From Salinisphaera sp. T31B1 (GTDB taxonomy: Bacteria > Pseudomonadota > Gammaproteobacteria > Nevskiales > Salinisphaeraceae): 64,000 bases of DNA. Of the stretch, positions 8,037-16,416 are shown one piece after another. The stretch spans positions 744,001-808,000 of the forward strand of contig NZ_APNH01000001.1 in assembly GCF_040361275.1 (NCBI RefSeq). The letters run 5' to 3'. The position numbers were made by a program, and so were the translations under genes. Under the pieces are notes generated by a model, which was not told the DNA's origin, did not search any database, and saw nothing but the letters and a program-made list of their open reading frames with translations. How positions within the stretch are numbered: the stretch's first letter is position 1; each line of letters begins with the position of its first letter.

Positions 8037-10390
8037 CCGGCGCTGTGCCCGACACGCAGGCCAAGGGCATCGGCGCCCGGCTCGCGCGCAAGGAAGACGC
8101 CCGTTTTCTGAGCGGTCGCGGCGAGTTCGTGGCCGACATCCGCCGCCCGGACATGCTGGACGTGGCGTTCGTGCGTGCGCCGGTGGCCCACGCCCGCATC
8201 GTCGAGATCGAAAAACCGGAAGGCTGGGAATCGCTGGTCTACACCATGGCCGACATGGCCGGTGTGAAGCCGATCGTGGCGGCCTCCAAGCTGCCGGGTT
8301 TTCAGAAATCCGAACAGTATCCGCTGGCCCGCGACAAGGTCCGTTTCGTTGGCGAGATGGTGGCCATGTGTGTGGCACCCAGCCGCGCCCGCGCCGAGGA
8401 TCTGGCCGAGCAGGTGTTCGTCGACTACGAAGACCTGCCGGTCGTCTCCGACATGCATGCCGCTGCCAACGGCAACGCCGAAGGCAAGCTGCATGAACAC
8501 TGGGATTCCAACGTCTTCCTGGAAACCCAGGTGGATAACAAGGTCGGCATGGCCGACGACGTCGTGAGCGTGCGCCGGCAATTGTCGACCTCGCGCCAGT
8601 GTCAGGTCCCGCTGGAAGGCCGTGGCGTTGTCTGCTGGTGGGACCATCGGCTCAACCGGCTGGAGATGACCAGCGCGGCACAGATGCCGCATATCAACCG
8701 TACCGGCCTGGCCGAGTGCCTGGGCCTGGATGAAGGCCAGGTGCGTGTCGTCTCGCCCGACGTGGGGGGCGGCTTCGGCTACAAGGGCATCCTGCTGCCC
8801 GAAGAAATCTGTTGTGCGTGGCTGGCGATGAAACTCGACCGCCCCATCCGGTGGATCGAGGATCGGGGCGAGCATCTGTCGGCCAACGCCAACTGTCGTG
8901 AACACGCCTACGACATCAGCGTGCACGTCGAACGCAGCGGCCGGCTGGCCGGCATCGACTGCGATGCGATCGTGGATTCCGGCGCCTATTCCTCGTACCC
9001 GTTCTCGGCCTGTCTGGAAGCCGCCCAGATCGGCTCGATCCTGCCGGGCCCTTACAAGATGGACAGCTACAGCTGTCATACGCGCTCGGCGGCGACCAAC
9101 AAGCCGCCGATCCTGCCGTATCGAGGCGTGGCCCGTACCGGCGTGTGCTTTGCGCTGGAAGTGATGCTGGATATCGCTGCTCGCGAGCTCGGCATCGAGC
9201 CGTTCGAACTGCGCGAACGCAGCCTCGTCGGGGCTGACGACATGCCCTATACGAACATCACGAACAAGCTGTTCGACTCCGGCGACTATATCGCCTGCAT
9301 GCATCGCGCGGTCGAAGCGCTCGACTGGGCCGGCTGGCGCGCGCGTCAGGCCGAAACCAATGGCCGCAAACGGATCGGCCTGGGTCTGGCGACGTTCTGT
9401 GAACAGGGCGCCCACGGCACCTCGGTGTACCACGGCTGGGGCATCCCCATGGTGCCCGGCTACGAGCAGTGCAATGCCCGCGTGACCACCGATGGCATTC
9501 TCGAGCTGCAGATCGGTGCGCATTCGCACGGCCAGAGCATGGAAACCACCATGGCCCAGGTGGCAAACACGGTGCTGGGTATCGACCCGGCACAGGTGCG
9601 CATCATGCACGGCGATACCGGCGGTTCGCCTTACTCCACCGGGACCTGGGGCTCGCGCAATGCCGTGATGTCCGGCGGCGCAGTCGCGGCCGCCTGTGAA
9701 AAACTCGCCGATCGCGTGCGGCGTCTGGCTAGCCATCTGATGGACGTCGCGCCGGACGATCTGATCTTTGAAAACGGCGGCGTGGTCAGCGGCGATCGCA
9801 GCCGCTCGATGACGCTCGCCGAGATTGCGCATACCTGGTATCGCGCGCCGCAGCGGTTGCCCGACGACGTCGACCCGGCCGGGCTCGGCCTGGTCGCCGG
9901 TTACAAGATGAAGCCGGACATGGGCACCTTCAGCTATGCGACCCATGCCTGTGCGGTCGAGGTGGATACCGTCACCGGCGCGGTCAAGCTGCTCGACTAC
10001 GCCATCTGTGAAGACGGCGGCGTGTTGCTCAATCCGATGGTGGTCGAAGGCCAGCTGCTCGGCGGCCTCGCCCAGGGCATCGGCACCGCGCTCTACGAGG
10101 AAATGCCCTTCGACGATGAAGCCCAGCCGTTGGCCTCGACGCTGGCCGACTACATGGTGCCGGGCGCGGCCGAAATGCCGCCTCTGACCATCGAGCATAT
10201 GGAAACGCCGAGCCCGTTCAGCCGCTTCGGTCAGAAAGGCATCGGCGAAGGCGGGGCGATTGCGCCGCCCGCGGCGATCGCGAATGCGGTCAACGATGCG
10301 TTGGCCGCACTGGGCGCCGAGATTCACAGCGTGCCGATTTCGCCCGAGCGCGTCATCGCGGCACTGGAGGCAGCCCGTGAAAGCCATTGA
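8033..10390 (+). CDS. Molybdenum hydroxylase large subunit (CoxL/XdhB family)
   Basis: The 785-residue molybdopterin-cytosine-dinucleotide subunit of a xanthine-dehydrogenase-family hydroxylase. Characteristic stretches are VVSPDVGGGFGYKG, PILPYRGVART (about residues 360-370), GDTGGSPYSTGTWGSRNA and the catalytic Glu739 in GIGEGGAIAPP. The active-site loop is PYRGVART, not the AYxCSFR loop of true aerobic CO dehydrogenase, so CO oxidation is unlikely despite the Cox-like gene order. It should hydroxylate an N-heterocycle or aldehyde, passing electrons to the M and S subunits encoded next. It starts within the amidohydrolase stop (ATGA). Confidence 0.9.
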   Translation: MTGAVPDTQAKGIGARLARKEDARFLSGRGEFVADIRRPDMLDVAFVRAPVAHARIVEIEKPEGWESLVYTMADMAGVKPIVAASKLPGFQKSEQYPLARDKVRFVGEMVAMCVAPSRARAEDLAEQVFVDYEDLPVVSDMHAAANGNAEGKLHEHWDSNVFLETQVDNKVGMADDVVSVRRQLSTSRQCQVPLEGRGVVCWWDHRLNRLEMTSAAQMPHINRTGLAECLGLDEGQVRVVSPDVGGGFGYKGILLPEEICCAWLAMKLDRPIRWIEDRGEHLSANANCREHAYDISVHVERSGRLAGIDCDAIVDSGAYSSYPFSACLEAAQIGSILPGPYKMDSYSCHTRSAATNKPPILPYRGVARTGVCFALEVMLDIAARELGIEPFELRERSLVGADDMPYTNITNKLFDSGDYIACMHRAVEALDWAGWRARQAETNGRKRIGLGLATFCEQGAHGTSVYHGWGIPMVPGYEQCNARVTTDGILELQIGAHSHGQSMETTMAQVANTVLGIDPAQVRIMHGDTGGSPYSTGTWGSRNAVMSGGAVAAACEKLADRVRRLASHLMDVAPDDLIFENGGVVSGDRSRSMTLAEIAHTWYRAPQRLPDDVDPAGLGLVAGYKMKPDMGTFSYATHACAVEVDTVTGAVKLLDYAICEDGGVLLNPMVVEGQLLGGLAQGIGTALYEEMPFDDEAQPLASTLADYMVPGAAEMPPLTIEHMETPSPFSRFGQKGIGEGGAIAPPAAIANAVNDALAALGAEIHSVPISPERVIAALEAARESH

Positions 10391-11192
10391 TTACCGTATC
10401 GAACGCGCGCCCGACTTGGCGGGCGTCATCGACGCCCTGCAGGCCGATCCGTTCGCCAAGCCCATCGCTGGCGGCCAATCGCTGGGTGCCATGCTCAATC
10501 TGCGTCTGGCCCAGCCCGAATGCGTGATCGATCTGGCCGGGCTGGACACCCTCAAGGGCATGCATATCGACGGCGACGACATGGTCATCGGCCCGCTCGT
10601 CACCCACGCCACGCTCGAAGATGGGCGCTACGAGGATGCGACCGGCGGCATGCTCGCCCATGTGGCGGGCGGCATTGCCTACCGCGCTGTGCGCAACAGC
10701 GGCACCATCGGCGGCAGCCTCTGTCATGCCGACCCGGCCGCCGACTGGATCGCAGCGACCGCGGCACTGGGCGCGGTTTTCGAAATCCAGGGCCCGGACG
10801 GTACACGCCGGCTCGCGGCCCGCGAATTCATGACCTCGGCGTTCGAGACCGCTCTGGCCGAGGCCGAGGTGCTCAGCGCCATCCGTGTGCCCGCGCTGGG
10901 CGACGACGCGCGCTGGTCCTATCGCAAGTTCTGTCGCAAGACCGGTGAATTCGCGCTGGCCATCGTCAGCGGCGTGGCCGACGCCCGGACGGGCATCGAA
11001 CGGCTGGTGTTCTCCGCCCTCGACGGCGCGCCGGTCGTGATCGAACGCGCCGGCCTGTTCGAAGAGCTCGCCGAGACAAGCGCGCGTGACGCATTGCTCG
11101 ACGACGAGCTGTTGTCACTCACCGGCCACCGCCGCGCCCTGCATGCCGGCCTGCTCGCCGACGTGGTGGCCGATCTGCGAGGTATCGCATGA
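10377..11192 (+). CDS. Molybdenum hydroxylase FAD subunit (CoxM family)
   Basis: The 271-residue medium subunit that carries FAD and passes electrons onward. The FAD-binding signatures AGGQSLGAMLNLR and the TIGGSLCHADPAAD stretch are present. The start is GTG 10377, supported by GGAGG at 10366-10370 with a six-base gap; it overlaps the large-subunit gene by 14 bases. The next gene begins in the ATGA at its stop, so L, M and S should be made together as a heterotrimer. Confidence 0.9.
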   Translation: MKAIDYRIERAPDLAGVIDALQADPFAKPIAGGQSLGAMLNLRLAQPECVIDLAGLDTLKGMHIDGDDMVIGPLVTHATLEDGRYEDATGGMLAHVAGGIAYRAVRNSGTIGGSLCHADPAADWIAATAALGAVFEIQGPDGTRRLAAREFMTSAFETALAEAEVLSAIRVPALGDDARWSYRKFCRKTGEFALAIVSGVADARTGIERLVFSALDGAPVVIERAGLFEELAETSARDALLDDELLSLTGHRRALHAGLLADVVADLRGIA

Positions 11193-11707
11193 GCGCTCCT
11201 CTCCAATTTCCGCAAAGCAACACGGTCACGTTTCGTCTGACTGTGAACGGCCAGGAACGTGAAATCAGCGCCGAGCCGCGGACCCATCTGGCCGATGTGC
11301 TGCGCGAGCACTGTGGTCTGACCGCGACCCATCTGGGCTGCGAGCAGGGCGTATGCGGAGCCTGCACGGTCGAGATCGACGGCGTGCCGCAGCGCTCCTG
11401 TCTGCAGTCCGCCACACGCTTCGAAGGCCGCGAGATTCGTACGCTCGAGGCCTTCGAAGACGACCCGCTCGGCGCGGCCCTGCGCCGTGCCTTCAGCGAA
11501 GAACATGCCCTGCAATGCGGCTATTGCACGCCCGGCATGCTCATGACCGCGCACGACATCGTGCAGCGCCTGCCCCATGCCGACGAGGCCCGTATCCGCG
11601 AAGAACTGGCCGGCAATCTGTGCCGGTGCACGGGCTATCGCGGCATCGTGCGGGCGATTCAGCGCGTGCTCGAAACCTATCCCCACGAGAGTTCCGATGG
11701 ACGTTAA
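11189..11707 (+). CDS. Molybdenum hydroxylase iron-sulfur subunit (CoxS family)
   Basis: The 172-residue small subunit with two [2Fe-2S] clusters. The plant-ferredoxin-type cluster uses Cys51, Cys56, Cys59 and Cys71 (GCEQGVCGACT...SC). The second uses the CGYCTPGM and CRCTGY pairs in the helical domain. It overlaps the FAD subunit gene by four bases and the CoxG-like gene by eleven. Together with the L and M subunits it forms a complete three-subunit hydroxylase. Confidence 0.93.
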   Translation: MSAPLQFPQSNTVTFRLTVNGQEREISAEPRTHLADVLREHCGLTATHLGCEQGVCGACTVEIDGVPQRSCLQSATRFEGREIRTLEAFEDDPLGAALRRAFSEEHALQCGYCTPGMLMTAHDIVQRLPHADEARIREELAGNLCRCTGYRGIVRAIQRVLETYPHESSDGR

Positions 11708-12326
11708 ACAACGCTTCACCATTGACGCCCCGGCCGACGATGTCTGGCAGGCCTTTCAGGACCCGGCCCTGCTGGTCGAGTGTCTGCCGGGGGCGACGCT
11801 GACCGAACCGGTCGCCGACAACCACCTCAAGCTCATGTTTCAGGTCAAGCTCGGCCCGATTTCGGCAGCGTTTGCCGGCGAGGGCGACTTGAGCCTCGAC
11901 GACACCGCGCATACCGGCGGCCTGCAGGGCCGCGGTACCGACCGCAAGAGCAACAGCCGGGTGAAAGGCGAGGCCGCCTTTGCGGTCATCGACGAAGGAG
12001 CTGTAACCGCGGTCGAGTTGAATGTGTCGTTTTCGATCACCGGCAAGCTGGCCCAGTTCAGCCGCGAAGGCATCGTCAAGGCCCTGGCCGATCAGCTCAC
12101 CCGCGATTTCGCCGACAACCTGCAGCAGGCGTTGCAGCCCGAGGCGACAGCCGACGCCGCGGTGCCGGCCGGCGAAACGCGCCCTGCATCCGAACGCGGC
12201 GGCACGCCGGCCGGCTCCCGCCCACGATTGAAGTCGGTGGATACCAGTTCGGTGAACGCGTTGAGCCTGGTCTGGCGGATGATCGTGAGCTGGTGGCGCC
12301 GGCTGCTGGGTAAATCGCCGGCATGA
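11697..12326 (+). CDS. CoxG-like SRPBCC protein with C-terminal membrane anchor
   Basis: A 209-residue protein of the CoxG family, part of the START/SRPBCC fold. The N-terminal 150 residues (MDVKQRFTIDAPADDVWQAF, VECLPGATL, GPISAAFAGEGDLSLDD) are typical. After a low-complexity linker the end is amphipathic and rich in Trp and Arg (LVWRMIVSWWRRLLGK), which fits the known role of CoxG in tethering the hydroxylase to the membrane. ATG 11697 lies inside the CoxS gene. It is likely to anchor or mature the hydroxylase encoded just before. Confidence 0.85.
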   Translation: MDVKQRFTIDAPADDVWQAFQDPALLVECLPGATLTEPVADNHLKLMFQVKLGPISAAFAGEGDLSLDDTAHTGGLQGRGTDRKSNSRVKGEAAFAVIDEGAVTAVELNVSFSITGKLAQFSREGIVKALADQLTRDFADNLQQALQPEATADAAVPAGETRPASERGGTPAGSRPRLKSVDTSSVNALSLVWRMIVSWWRRLLGKSPA

Positions 12327-13432
12327 GCGTCGTTGCGCCAGAGCGGCTCGATGCCAAGCGGGGTCAGGCCGCCGCGCTTTTCGAGGGCGCCTGCTTGCGC
12401 GGCGTTGCGCGCCTGTCCGATATGCGTCCCGAGCTGGGCGACGACGTGCTGCTGCACGCCGGCCCGCCACTGGATACGCACGCGCTGCCGTATCCGGTAC
12501 GCAATGCCGCGGTGCACGCCCTCGTTTATGCCGGCTGGCCGGCCGGCGACGCGGCGCGCGCGATCGATACCGACGCCATCCGTTTCGAACCCGCCCAGGA
12601 TCACGGCGTGGTTACGCCGCTGGCGCAGGTGGTATCGAATGCCATGCCGGTGTTTCGGGTCGGGGACGAGCGCCATGAAGTGGCGGCGCCCATTGCCGAG
12701 AGCGCGCCGCCCGCGCTGCGTTTTGGTTCGGCCGACGAGGCCTGCGTAATCCGCCTGCGCCAACAGGCGGAATGGGCGTTCGGCGCGCTCGCGCCGCGGT
12801 TGGCCGATGCGCCGCTGCCGATACGCGACTGGATCGATGCCGCGCTGGTCGAAGGCGACGAATGCCATGCCCGCACCGGCGTAGCCAACGCCCGGCTGAT
12901 CTCGGCGCTGGGCGAGCTGCCCGAAGACTATGCCGAGTCGATCGCGGCCAACGCCAACTTCGTGCTGCCGATACTCATGGCCGCCAGCGCCTGGGCCATA
13001 CGTCGACACCGCGGTTCGATCGCGGCGGTCGGCGGCAACGGCCAGCGCTTCGGTGTGCGTTTCGACGACGAACAGGACTGGCGCACGGTCGATGCCCGGC
13101 CGCCGATCGGCGTCGCGCTGGCCGGCGGCGAGCAGCTACCGGTGCTCGGCGCGGTCGGCGACAGCCCGGTCATCGATTTCTGCGGCCTGGGCGGCCAGGC
13201 GCTCGCCTTTGCGCCGGCCCTGGTCGAGGCCTGGGAGGCCCTGCTGCCGGCCGACTGGCAGGAACGTGCCGATGCGGTCAGCGACGACGAAACCGGCCTG
13301 GTCTGCCGCCATCGCATCGCGGCCAGCGGACGGTCGCCGCTGGTGCATCTGGCCCTGGTCAGCGCAGCGCCCGAGGGTGGGCTGGCCGGCCGCGGATTCT
13401 ATACGCCGCCCATGGCGTTGTTCAGGGGGTAG
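12323..13432 (+). CDS. DUF1116 protein, AllG/YlbE-like
   Basis: A 369-residue protein recognisable as DUF1116 by DDVLLHAGPP, the HGVVTPLAQVVSNAMPVF stretch, ALVEGDECHARTG, DFCGLGGQALAFAPAL and the closing GFYTPPMALF. Known relatives (YlbE/AllG, YahG) work with FdrA-type proteins; AllG has been linked to catabolic oxamate carbamoyltransferase, which splits oxalurate into oxamate and carbamoyl phosphate. Neither FdrA nor AllH partner is encoded in this window, and this copy is shorter than E. coli YlbE. It overlaps coxG by four bases and so belongs to the operon. The role is inferred from family and context. Confidence 0.78.
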   Translation: MSVVAPERLDAKRGQAAALFEGACLRGVARLSDMRPELGDDVLLHAGPPLDTHALPYPVRNAAVHALVYAGWPAGDAARAIDTDAIRFEPAQDHGVVTPLAQVVSNAMPVFRVGDERHEVAAPIAESAPPALRFGSADEACVIRLRQQAEWAFGALAPRLADAPLPIRDWIDAALVEGDECHARTGVANARLISALGELPEDYAESIAANANFVLPILMAASAWAIRRHRGSIAAVGGNGQRFGVRFDDEQDWRTVDARPPIGVALAGGEQLPVLGAVGDSPVIDFCGLGGQALAFAPALVEAWEALLPADWQERADAVSDDETGLVCRHRIAASGRSPLVHLALVSAAPEGGLAGRGFYTPPMALFRG

Positions 13433-13571
13433 CGGGGCGGCGCCGCGCCGGCGGCGTGGTCGCGCTTTTTAGAAGCCGACGCTGCAACACCGGGTCCGAC
13501 CGCGTGATGTTGCGCCGCAGCATCGTAATCGAGGCGCCGCAGACCGGGCGGCGCTTAGACAGTGACACCGA

Positions 13572-13595
13572 CGGGCGGGACATGCCGTCCGCCCG
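13572..13595. repeat. Inverted repeat between the DUF1116 and ABC genes
   Basis: CGGGCGG (13572-13578) and CCGCCCG (13589-13595) pair perfectly around a ten-base loop. No T run follows, so it may be an operator or a weak terminator or attenuator. The rest of the 247-base gap (13433-13679) holds no supportable gene; a GC stem followed by TTTTT lies near 13450-13471 and could be a weak terminator. Confidence 0.45.
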
Positions 13596-13679
13596 AATAG
13601 ACGACAACCGTTTGTCGCGATATCCGCTCTGGGCGCGTCCATGCGCCGCGGCGAGTCGCGTCACCGAGAAGAGGGACCG

Positions 13680-15332
13680 ATGGACGCCAGCGCATTTCTG
13701 CATTACCTGACCCTGCCGTTGCTATGGGAAGGGCTCAAGACCGCGATGATCATCGCCGTGATCGCGTTCGCGGCCGCACTGCCGTTCTCGCTGGGCATGG
13801 CGATGATGCGCATGTCGCACTACAGGATCGTGCGGCTGTTGCCCATTCCGTATATCTGGGTCATGCGCGGCACGCCGATCCTGTTGCAGCTGCTGTTCTG
13901 GTACAACGTGCTGCCGCTGGTCGGCCTGGGGCTGAGCGCGTTCTGGACGGCGGTACTCGGGCTGATGCTCAACGAGATCGCCTTCATGTCGGAGATCATC
14001 CGCGGCGGTCTGCAGTCGATCAAGAAAACCCAGCGTGATGCGGCCAGTGCGCTCGGTCTGACCTCGTGGCAGATCATGTATCGCGTGATCATGCCGCAGG
14101 CAATGCGCTCGATCGCGCCGGCGATGGCCAACGAAGGCATGGTCATCGTCAAGCACACCTCGCTGGCCTCGGTGATCACCGTGCAGGAGCTCACGCTCAG
14201 CAGCGAACAGGTGGTCTCGACCAACTTCCAGTATGTCGAGGTCTTCATGGCCGCCGGCGTGCTCTATCTGGCCGCCACCACGCTGATCGCGCTGGCCCAG
14301 AACTATCTCGAGCGCCATCTCGATCTCGAACGGCGCGGGCATGCGATTGCGATCGCGGCCCAGGCCGGGCGTGATCGCGGCGGCAATCCGGTGGTCGATG
14401 CACCGCAGCCTGCCGGTGCCGGCCCGGGTGGTGGCGCCGCCACGATCGATGCCGAAGCGCCGGCCCTGCAGAAGTTCCTCAATCCCGGCCGTGACCTCGC
14501 TACGAAAGATGGCAGGCGAGCCGACCGCCCGCGCCGGCCGTATGTGGTGATCAACAAGGTATCCAAGTCCTTTCACGGCAAACGCGTGCTGCGCGATGTC
14601 TCGTTCAACATCTTTCCGGGCGAGGTGGTGTTTTTGATCGGGCCCAGCGGCTCCGGCAAGACCACGCTGCTGCGCACGATCAACCGGCTGGAAACCGTCG
14701 ACGACGGCGAGATCACCGTGGGCGGACAGTTCGTGGGCTATCGCGCATCCGCCGGCCGGCCGGTGCCGATGCGTGACGCGGCGCGCTCTCGCGCCAAGGT
14801 CGGCGTGGGCATGGTGTTCCAGCATTTCAATCTGTTCGACCACCTGACCGTGCTCGAAAACGTCATCGAAGCGCCGGTACGCGTCCACGGCGCGAAACGT
14901 GAACAGGCCCGTGCCGAAGCCCGCGAGCTGCTCGCCTGGGCCGGGCTGGCGGAATACGAAAACCACTATCCGCATCAGCTGTCCGGCGGCCAGCAGCAGC
15001 GTATCGCCATCATCCGTGCGGTCGCCACGCGGCCGAAGCTGCTGTTGTTCGACGAACCCACCTCGGCGCTCGACCCCGAGCTGGTCAACGAGGTGCTCGA
15101 CCTCATGCGCAAGCTCGCCGAATCCGGCATGACCATGGTGGTGGTCAGCCACGAGATCGTGTTCGCCCGCGACTGGGCCGACAAGGTCGTGTTCATGGAA
15201 GACGGCGAGATCGTCCAGCACGGCGCGCCGGAAGCGGTCTTCAACTCGCCGGACAACCCGCGCACGAAGAATTTCGTGAATCTCATCGAGCAACGTTCCG
15301 AAGGTAAATCTTCCAAAACCGTAGAGGTATAA
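13680..15332 (+). CDS. Fused permease-ATPase of a polar amino-acid ABC importer
   Basis: A 550-residue protein joining two subunits normally made separately. Residues 1 to about 225 are a HisM/GlnP-type permease with about five membrane segments and the EAA-like loop AASALGLTSWQIMYRVIMPQ. A Gly/Ala/Pro-rich linker spans about 227-287. The rest is a GlnQ-type ATPase with Walker A GPSGSGKTT near 320, signature LSGGQQQR, Walker [15 protein letters not shown] and an SHE switch. ATG 13680 has GAGAAGAGGG upstream. The binding-protein gene follows after three bases. Two copies of this chain would suffice for a complete importer, probably of an amino acid or a similar nitrogen compound. Confidence 0.92.
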   Translation: MDASAFLHYLTLPLLWEGLKTAMIIAVIAFAAALPFSLGMAMMRMSHYRIVRLLPIPYIWVMRGTPILLQLLFWYNVLPLVGLGLSAFWTAVLGLMLNEIAFMSEIIRGGLQSIKKTQRDAASALGLTSWQIMYRVIMPQAMRSIAPAMANEGMVIVKHTSLASVITVQELTLSSEQVVSTNFQYVEVFMAAGVLYLAATTLIALAQNYLERHLDLERRGHAIAIAAQAGRDRGGNPVVDAPQPAGAGPGGGAATIDAEAPALQKFLNPGRDLATKDGRRADRPRRPYVVINKVSKSFHGKRVLRDVSFNIFPGEVVFLIGPSGSGKTTLLRTINRLETVDDGEITVGGQFVGYRASAGRPVPMRDAARSRAKVGVGMVFQHFNLFDHLTVLENVIEAPVRVHGAKREQARAEARELLAWAGLAEYENHYPHQLSGGQQQRIAIIRAVATRPKLLLFDEPTSALDPELVNEVLDLMRKLAESGMTMVVVSHEIVFARDWADKVVFMEDGEIVQHGAPEAVFNSPDNPRTKNFVNLIEQRSEGKSSKTVEV

Positions 15333-15335
15333 GCC

Positions 15336-16151
15336 ATGACCGAGACCACACCCTTCAAGAAACTGCTGACTGCGTCGGCCCTGTTGGCCGCCGCGGTGAC
15401 CACGGCCCCGGCATTCGCGGCCGATTCGTACGTGATCGCCACATCCGCCGATTTTCCGCCGCTGAGCTATCGCGATTCCGAAGACACCTCGAAGATTATC
15501 GGCTTCGAGATGGACATGATCGAAGCCATGTCCGAGCACGGCGGCTGGGACTACGAGCTCAAGACCAGTGCCTTCAATGGCCTGCTGCCATCGCTCAAGA
15601 GCGGGCGCGTGGATATGGTGGTATCCGATATCTACAACACCGCTGAACGGCGCAAGAGCGTGGATTTCATCAACTACATCGAAAACGGCTTTGCGGTGAT
15701 GGTGCGCGCCGAGGATGCGGACACGCTCACCGGCTATGACGCGATGTGCGGCAAGAACATCGGCATCCTCACCGGCAGCGCACCGGAAATGGATGCGGTG
15801 ACCGCGGCCAGCGAGAAGCACTGCGAATCGCAGGGCAAGCCGGCGATCCAGCCGAAGTCCTATCCGTCGGTCGCCCAGGAGATTCCGCAGCTGGCCAACG
15901 GCCGTCTTTCGGGAATTCTGGAGACGTTGACCACGCTGGCCTATGCCCAGAGCCAGAACGAGGGCAAGTTCGAGATCGCCTTTCGCGACCCGAACACCAC
16001 GAAAGTGGGCATCGCGATTCGCAAGGACAGCGACTTCGCCGACGCCATCCGTGAAGACATGGCCTGGTACATGAGCTCGGGCACCGCCGACGAAAACGCC
16101 AAGAAGTGGGATATTCCGGTCGAGGCGTTGATCAAGACCGATAGCCCATAG
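15336..16151 (+). CDS. Polar amino-acid ABC transporter substrate-binding protein
   Basis: A 271-residue periplasmic binding protein of family 3. It has a signal peptide ending at AFA-ADS, the fold-typical ATSADFPPLSYRDS, and GLLPSLKSGRVDMVVSDIYNT. It starts three bases after the fused permease-ATPase and is clearly its partner. A hairpin follows the stop. The ligand is not evident; a polar amino acid or a ureide is plausible given the neighbouring enzymes. Confidence 0.9.
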   Translation: MTETTPFKKLLTASALLAAAVTTAPAFAADSYVIATSADFPPLSYRDSEDTSKIIGFEMDMIEAMSEHGGWDYELKTSAFNGLLPSLKSGRVDMVVSDIYNTAERRKSVDFINYIENGFAVMVRAEDADTLTGYDAMCGKNIGILTGSAPEMDAVTAASEKHCESQGKPAIQPKSYPSVAQEIPQLANGRLSGILETLTTLAYAQSQNEGKFEIAFRDPNTTKVGIAIRKDSDFADAIREDMAWYMSSGTADENAKKWDIPVEALIKTDSP

Positions 16152-16161
16152 GCGCGCATGC

Positions 16162-16189
16162 CGGTCGCGGGCTCGAATGCCCGCGGCCG
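16162..16189 (+). terminator. Hairpin after the amino-acid ABC operon
   Basis: CGGTCGCGGGC (16162-16172) pairs with GCCCGCGGCCG (16179-16189) over eleven positions, with one G-T pair and a six-base loop. There is no T run, so termination may be partial or Rho-assisted. Confidence 0.5.
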
Positions 16190-16314
16190 TCTACTCGGCA
16201 GCGACACACAGTATGGGTATTTCGCACCGAAAGGGTGCGTAGCGTCGATATGCCGGTGCAGGCGCGGTATCGGCTACCTGAATAACGGTTGGGCCGATCC
16301 GTATAAGCGCTCGT

Positions 16315-16334
16315 CCAGCTTGTATGCAAGCTGG
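16315..16334. promoter_or_regulatory. Perfect inverted repeat upstream of the peptide ABC operon
   Basis: CCAGCTTG (16315-16322) and CAAGCTGG (16327-16334) flank TATG. The centre reads TTGTATGCAA, close to the TTGTATACAA class bound by FCD-type GntR proteins. It lies about 85 bases upstream of the binding-protein gene, where an operator would be expected. No other gene is seen in the gap 16152-16416. Confidence 0.55.
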
Positions 16335-16416
16335 TACACAAATTGCGATAGCCCCTGTCTGACTTGCAATCCGTTGCGTCGAACCGGACGCAGCGGCCAA
16401 TCGGCACGAGGCAGCC

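Noticed and set aside
7775-10387. A very long open frame on the strand opposite the amidohydrolase and Mo-hydroxylase genes
   Set aside because: Its translation is His/Arg/Gly-rich without any family motif, as expected for the antisense of high-GC genes; the plus-strand genes have clear motifs.
13722-15821. A 699-codon open frame antisense to the fused ABC protein
   Set aside because: Same pattern of antisense composition; the plus strand carries Walker A, signature and Walker B motifs.
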